Source: Psychrilyobacter sp.
GTDB lineage: Bacteria; Fusobacteriota; Fusobacteriia; Fusobacteriales; Fusobacteriaceae
Assembly: GCA_030621995.1 (NCBI GenBank)
Contig: JAUXGP010000088.1
Coordinates: forward strand, 1-6,830
DNA: 6,830 nucleotides
Direction: 5' to 3'
The stretch's first letter is position 1. Each line of letters starts with the position of its first letter. Positions 5,170 through 6,830 of the stretch are shown piece by piece. The translations under genes and the position numbers were made by a program. The notes below the pieces were generated by a model. That model was given only the letters and a program-made list of their open reading frames with translations, was not told the origin of the DNA and ran no database searches.

Positions 5170-5388
5170 ATGTTAGATTTTAAAGATGGGAAATGTATCT
5201 GCGGAACTGTAACTGTAGGTGAAAGAGGGCAGATTGTTATTCCGAAAAAAGCAAGAGATTATTTTGGGATAAAGCCTGGAGACACTCTGGCAGTTTTAGG
5301 AGATAAAGATAAGGGGATAACAATATTTAAGGCAGATACCTTGGAAAGTTTTGCTACAATGATATTAAATAACGCCAAGGGAGATTAA
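5170..5388 (+). CDS. AbrB/MazE/SpoVT-type DNA-binding regulator with Cys-x-Cys
   Basis: A 72-residue protein made almost wholly of a SpoVT-AbrB swapped-hairpin domain: GTVTVGERGQIVIPKKARDY at 12-31, with the hallmark GQIVIPK, then FGIKPGDTLAVLGD (32-45) and GITIFK (49-54). Such proteins bind DNA as dimers, either as transition-state-type regulators or as antitoxins. No toxin gene is next to it, so the regulator role is favoured. Ahead of the domain is K8-C-I-C-G12, two cysteines (C9, C11) not needed by the fold. The start has AGGAG at 5156-5160 with nine bases to the ATG. The next gene begins 89 bases on with no terminator or clear promoter between, so the two are probably one transcript. I infer it may control that gene and itself. 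The cysteines may sense thiol state or bind metal. Confidence 0.88.
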   Translation: MLDFKDGKCICGTVTVGERGQIVIPKKARDYFGIKPGDTLAVLGDKDKGITIFKADTLESFATMILNNAKGD

Positions 5389-5477
5389 ATTTTTCACAAA
5401 TTAAAAAAATTATACAGGGAAAAGAGAAAGAAACGGTATATAAAAAAAGACATTTAAAATAAATCAGGGGGTAATAT

Positions 5478-6830
5478 ATGAAAATTCTTATTGTAGGCGG
5501 AGTAGCAGGTGGAGCATCAGCAGCAGCAAGACTCAGAAGATTAAATGAGGAAAATGAAATAATTATGTTTGAAAGAGGGGAATATATATCTTTCGCAAAC
5601 TGCGGATTGCCATACCATATTGGAGGGGTAATCAAGGACAGGGATGTTCTTCTGGTTCAGACTGTAGAAGGGATGAAATCCAGATTTAATATCGATGTCA
5701 GGGTAAAAACAGAGGTGCAAAAAATAGATACAGAAACTAAAAAAGTAATAGCAAAAGACCTTAGAACCGGAAAAACTTATGAGGAATCTTTTGATAAAAT
5801 TTTACTTTCTCCAGGGGCAGAAGTATTTGTACCGCCTATTAAGGGAGCGGCTTCACCCAGAGCATTTATTCTTAGAAATATGAAGGATATGGATAAGATA
5901 ATAGCCCATGTAAAAGAAAATAACGTAAAGAAAGCTGTAGTAGTAGGAGCTGGATTTATCGGAATAGAGATAGCGGAAAATTTTGTAGAATTAGATATGC
6001 AGACTACAGTGGTAGAATTTGCATCCCAAGTATTGGCACCGGTAGATGCCGAGATAGCTGCACAAGTTCATCAAAATATGAAAGATCATGAAGTGGAATT
6101 ATTATTAGGACACGGAGTGACTGAGATAGTAGATGGTGAAAATTCATCAACTGTTAAGATCGCAAAAGCCGGAGAAAAAGAAGCGACGGTAGAGGTAGAA
6201 ACTGAAATAATCATCTTAGCAGCAGGAGTAAGACCCGAAACCGCATTGGCTGTAAGTGCCGGGTGTGAGATCCATGAAAGGTTCGGTATAAAAGTAGATG
6301 AGTATATGAGGACGACCGTAGAAGATATCTATGCTGTAGGAGATGCTATCACAGTTAAAAACTTTATAAATGGTCAAGAGATCAATATTCCATTGGCCTG
6401 GCCTGCAAACAGACAGGGCAGACTGGTAGCGGATATTATGTTGGACAGGCCTAACAAGCAGCCATACAATGGAACTATGGGAACGTCGATATTAAAAGCA
6501 TTTGACTATACTGTAGCAGCTACAGGGTTAAATGAAAAAACATTGCAAAGATCCGGATTAGTCTATGGTAAAGATTATCTGACTGCAAGTATAAACAGAA
6601 ACTCCAATGCAGGTTATTACCCGGGAGCGACTCCGTTGACGTTGAAAATCATCTTTACACCAGAGGGGAAAATACTAGGAGCCCAAGGGATCGGGCACAA
6701 GGGTGTAGATAAGAGAATCGACGTGATTGCTACAGCTATAAAAGGTGGAATCAACGTTATGGAACTTCAAGATATCGAGCTGGCATATGCTCCTCCATTT
6801 AACTCTGGTAAAGATCCTGTGAATATCTTG
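5478..6830 (+). CDS. CoA-disulfide reductase-like flavoprotein (3' end outside window)
   Basis: The first 451 codons of a pyridine-nucleotide disulfide oxidoreductase, running off the window. The FAD-binding motif GGVAGGASAAARLRR is at 7-21. The single redox cysteine is C42 in SFANCGLPYHIGG, the signature of the CoA-disulfide reductase / NADH oxidase group. The NAD(P)H-binding VVVGAGFIGIEIAE is at 154-167, and the second FAD motif is DIYAVGDA at 283-290. Two tyrosine sites of CoA-disulfide reductases are kept: GYYPGATP (Y380/Y381) and ELAYAPPF (Y437). This favours NAD(P)H-dependent reduction of CoA disulfide, CoA persulfide or polysulfide over a water-forming NADH oxidase. The visible end, FNSGKDPVNIL, is where some homologues continue into a C-terminal rhodanese domain; that cannot be seen here. 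The ATG has AGGGGG at 5466-5471, six bases upstream. Confidence 0.88.
   Translation, partial: MKILIVGGVAGGASAAARLRRLNEENEIIMFERGEYISFANCGLPYHIGGVIKDRDVLLVQTVEGMKSRFNIDVRVKTEVQKIDTETKKVIAKDLRTGKTYEESFDKILLSPGAEVFVPPIKGAASPRAFILRNMKDMDKIIAHVKENNVKKAVVVGAGFIGIEIAENFVELDMQTTVVEFASQVLAPVDAEIAAQVHQNMKDHEVELLLGHGVTEIVDGENSSTVKIAKAGEKEATVEVETEIIILAAGVRPETALAVSAGCEIHERFGIKVDEYMRTTVEDIYAVGDAITVKNFINGQEINIPLAWPANRQGRLVADIMLDRPNKQPYNGTMGTSILKAFDYTVAATGLNEKTLQRSGLVYGKDYLTASINRNSNAGYYPGATPLTLKIIFTPEGKILGAQGIGHKGVDKRIDVIATAIKGGINVMELQDIELAYAPPFNSGKDPVNIL

Noticed and set aside
5170..5388. Toxin-antitoxin module with the AbrB-type protein as antitoxin
   Set aside because: No small toxin-like gene overlaps or adjoins it. 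The next gene is a large flavoenzyme 89 bases away.
5389..5477. A separate promoter for the flavoenzyme (TTCACA at 5393, TATACA at 5411)
   Set aside because: The spacer is only 12 bases, too short for sigma70 polymerase. Cotranscription with the regulator is more likely.
5354..5635. Minus-strand 93-codon frame across the AbrB/flavoenzyme junction
   Set aside because: It is antisense to the FAD-binding start of the flavoenzyme and lacks its own signals. Its hydrophobic look comes from reversing AT-rich codons.

Overview
The window is AT-rich DNA from a bacterium with strong Shine-Dalgarno sequences and sigma70-type promoters. One gene encodes an outer-membrane porin with a signal peptide and a terminal Phe, so the cell has two membranes. 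Together with Clostridia-like versions of the cold-shock, AbrB-type and CoA-disulfide-reductase-type proteins, this points to a member of the Fusobacteriota (Ilyobacter, Propionigenium, Psychrilyobacter or Cetobacterium relatives). That placement is inference from gene style and composition, not from a marker gene.

Layout. 1-207 is the end of a glycerol kinase gene, closed by a good terminator. 323-1390 is a complete M24 metallopeptidase (Xaa-Pro aminopeptidase type), followed by a spacer with degraded CACAGAT repeat units. 1606-2082 is a GNAT acetyltransferase that starts at TTG behind an extended -10 promoter. 2274-2474 is a cold-shock protein with a near-consensus promoter, a leader of about 105 nt and its own terminator. 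2650-3732 is an uncharacterised membrane-anchored, propeller-like protein whose last codons look frameshifted. It converges on 3783-4646 (minus strand), a Tsx-type outer-membrane channel; a perfect 17-bp hairpin lies between them and can terminate both. 4781-4989 (minus strand) is a decayed rhodanese gene. 5170-5388 is an AbrB/SpoVT-type regulator with two N-terminal cysteines. 5478 to the window end is the first 451 codons of a CoA-disulfide-reductase-like flavoprotein.

Most genes here are single transcription units with their own signals and unrelated jobs: peptide turnover, acetyl transfer, cold or RNA chaperoning, nucleoside uptake. The right end has a common theme. A small regulator with a Cys-x-Cys, a thiol/disulfide flavoenzyme and the wreck of a single-domain rhodanese sit side by side, suggesting a locus for low-molecular-weight thiol or sulfane-sulfur chemistry.

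No wholly new multi-gene system is evident. The strongest leads are the cold-shock leader, which can fold so that the ribosome-binding site is paired, the undocumented rhodanese pseudogene, and the AbrB/CoA-disulfide reductase pair. No tRNA, rRNA, CRISPR array, transposase or complete insertion sequence was seen.
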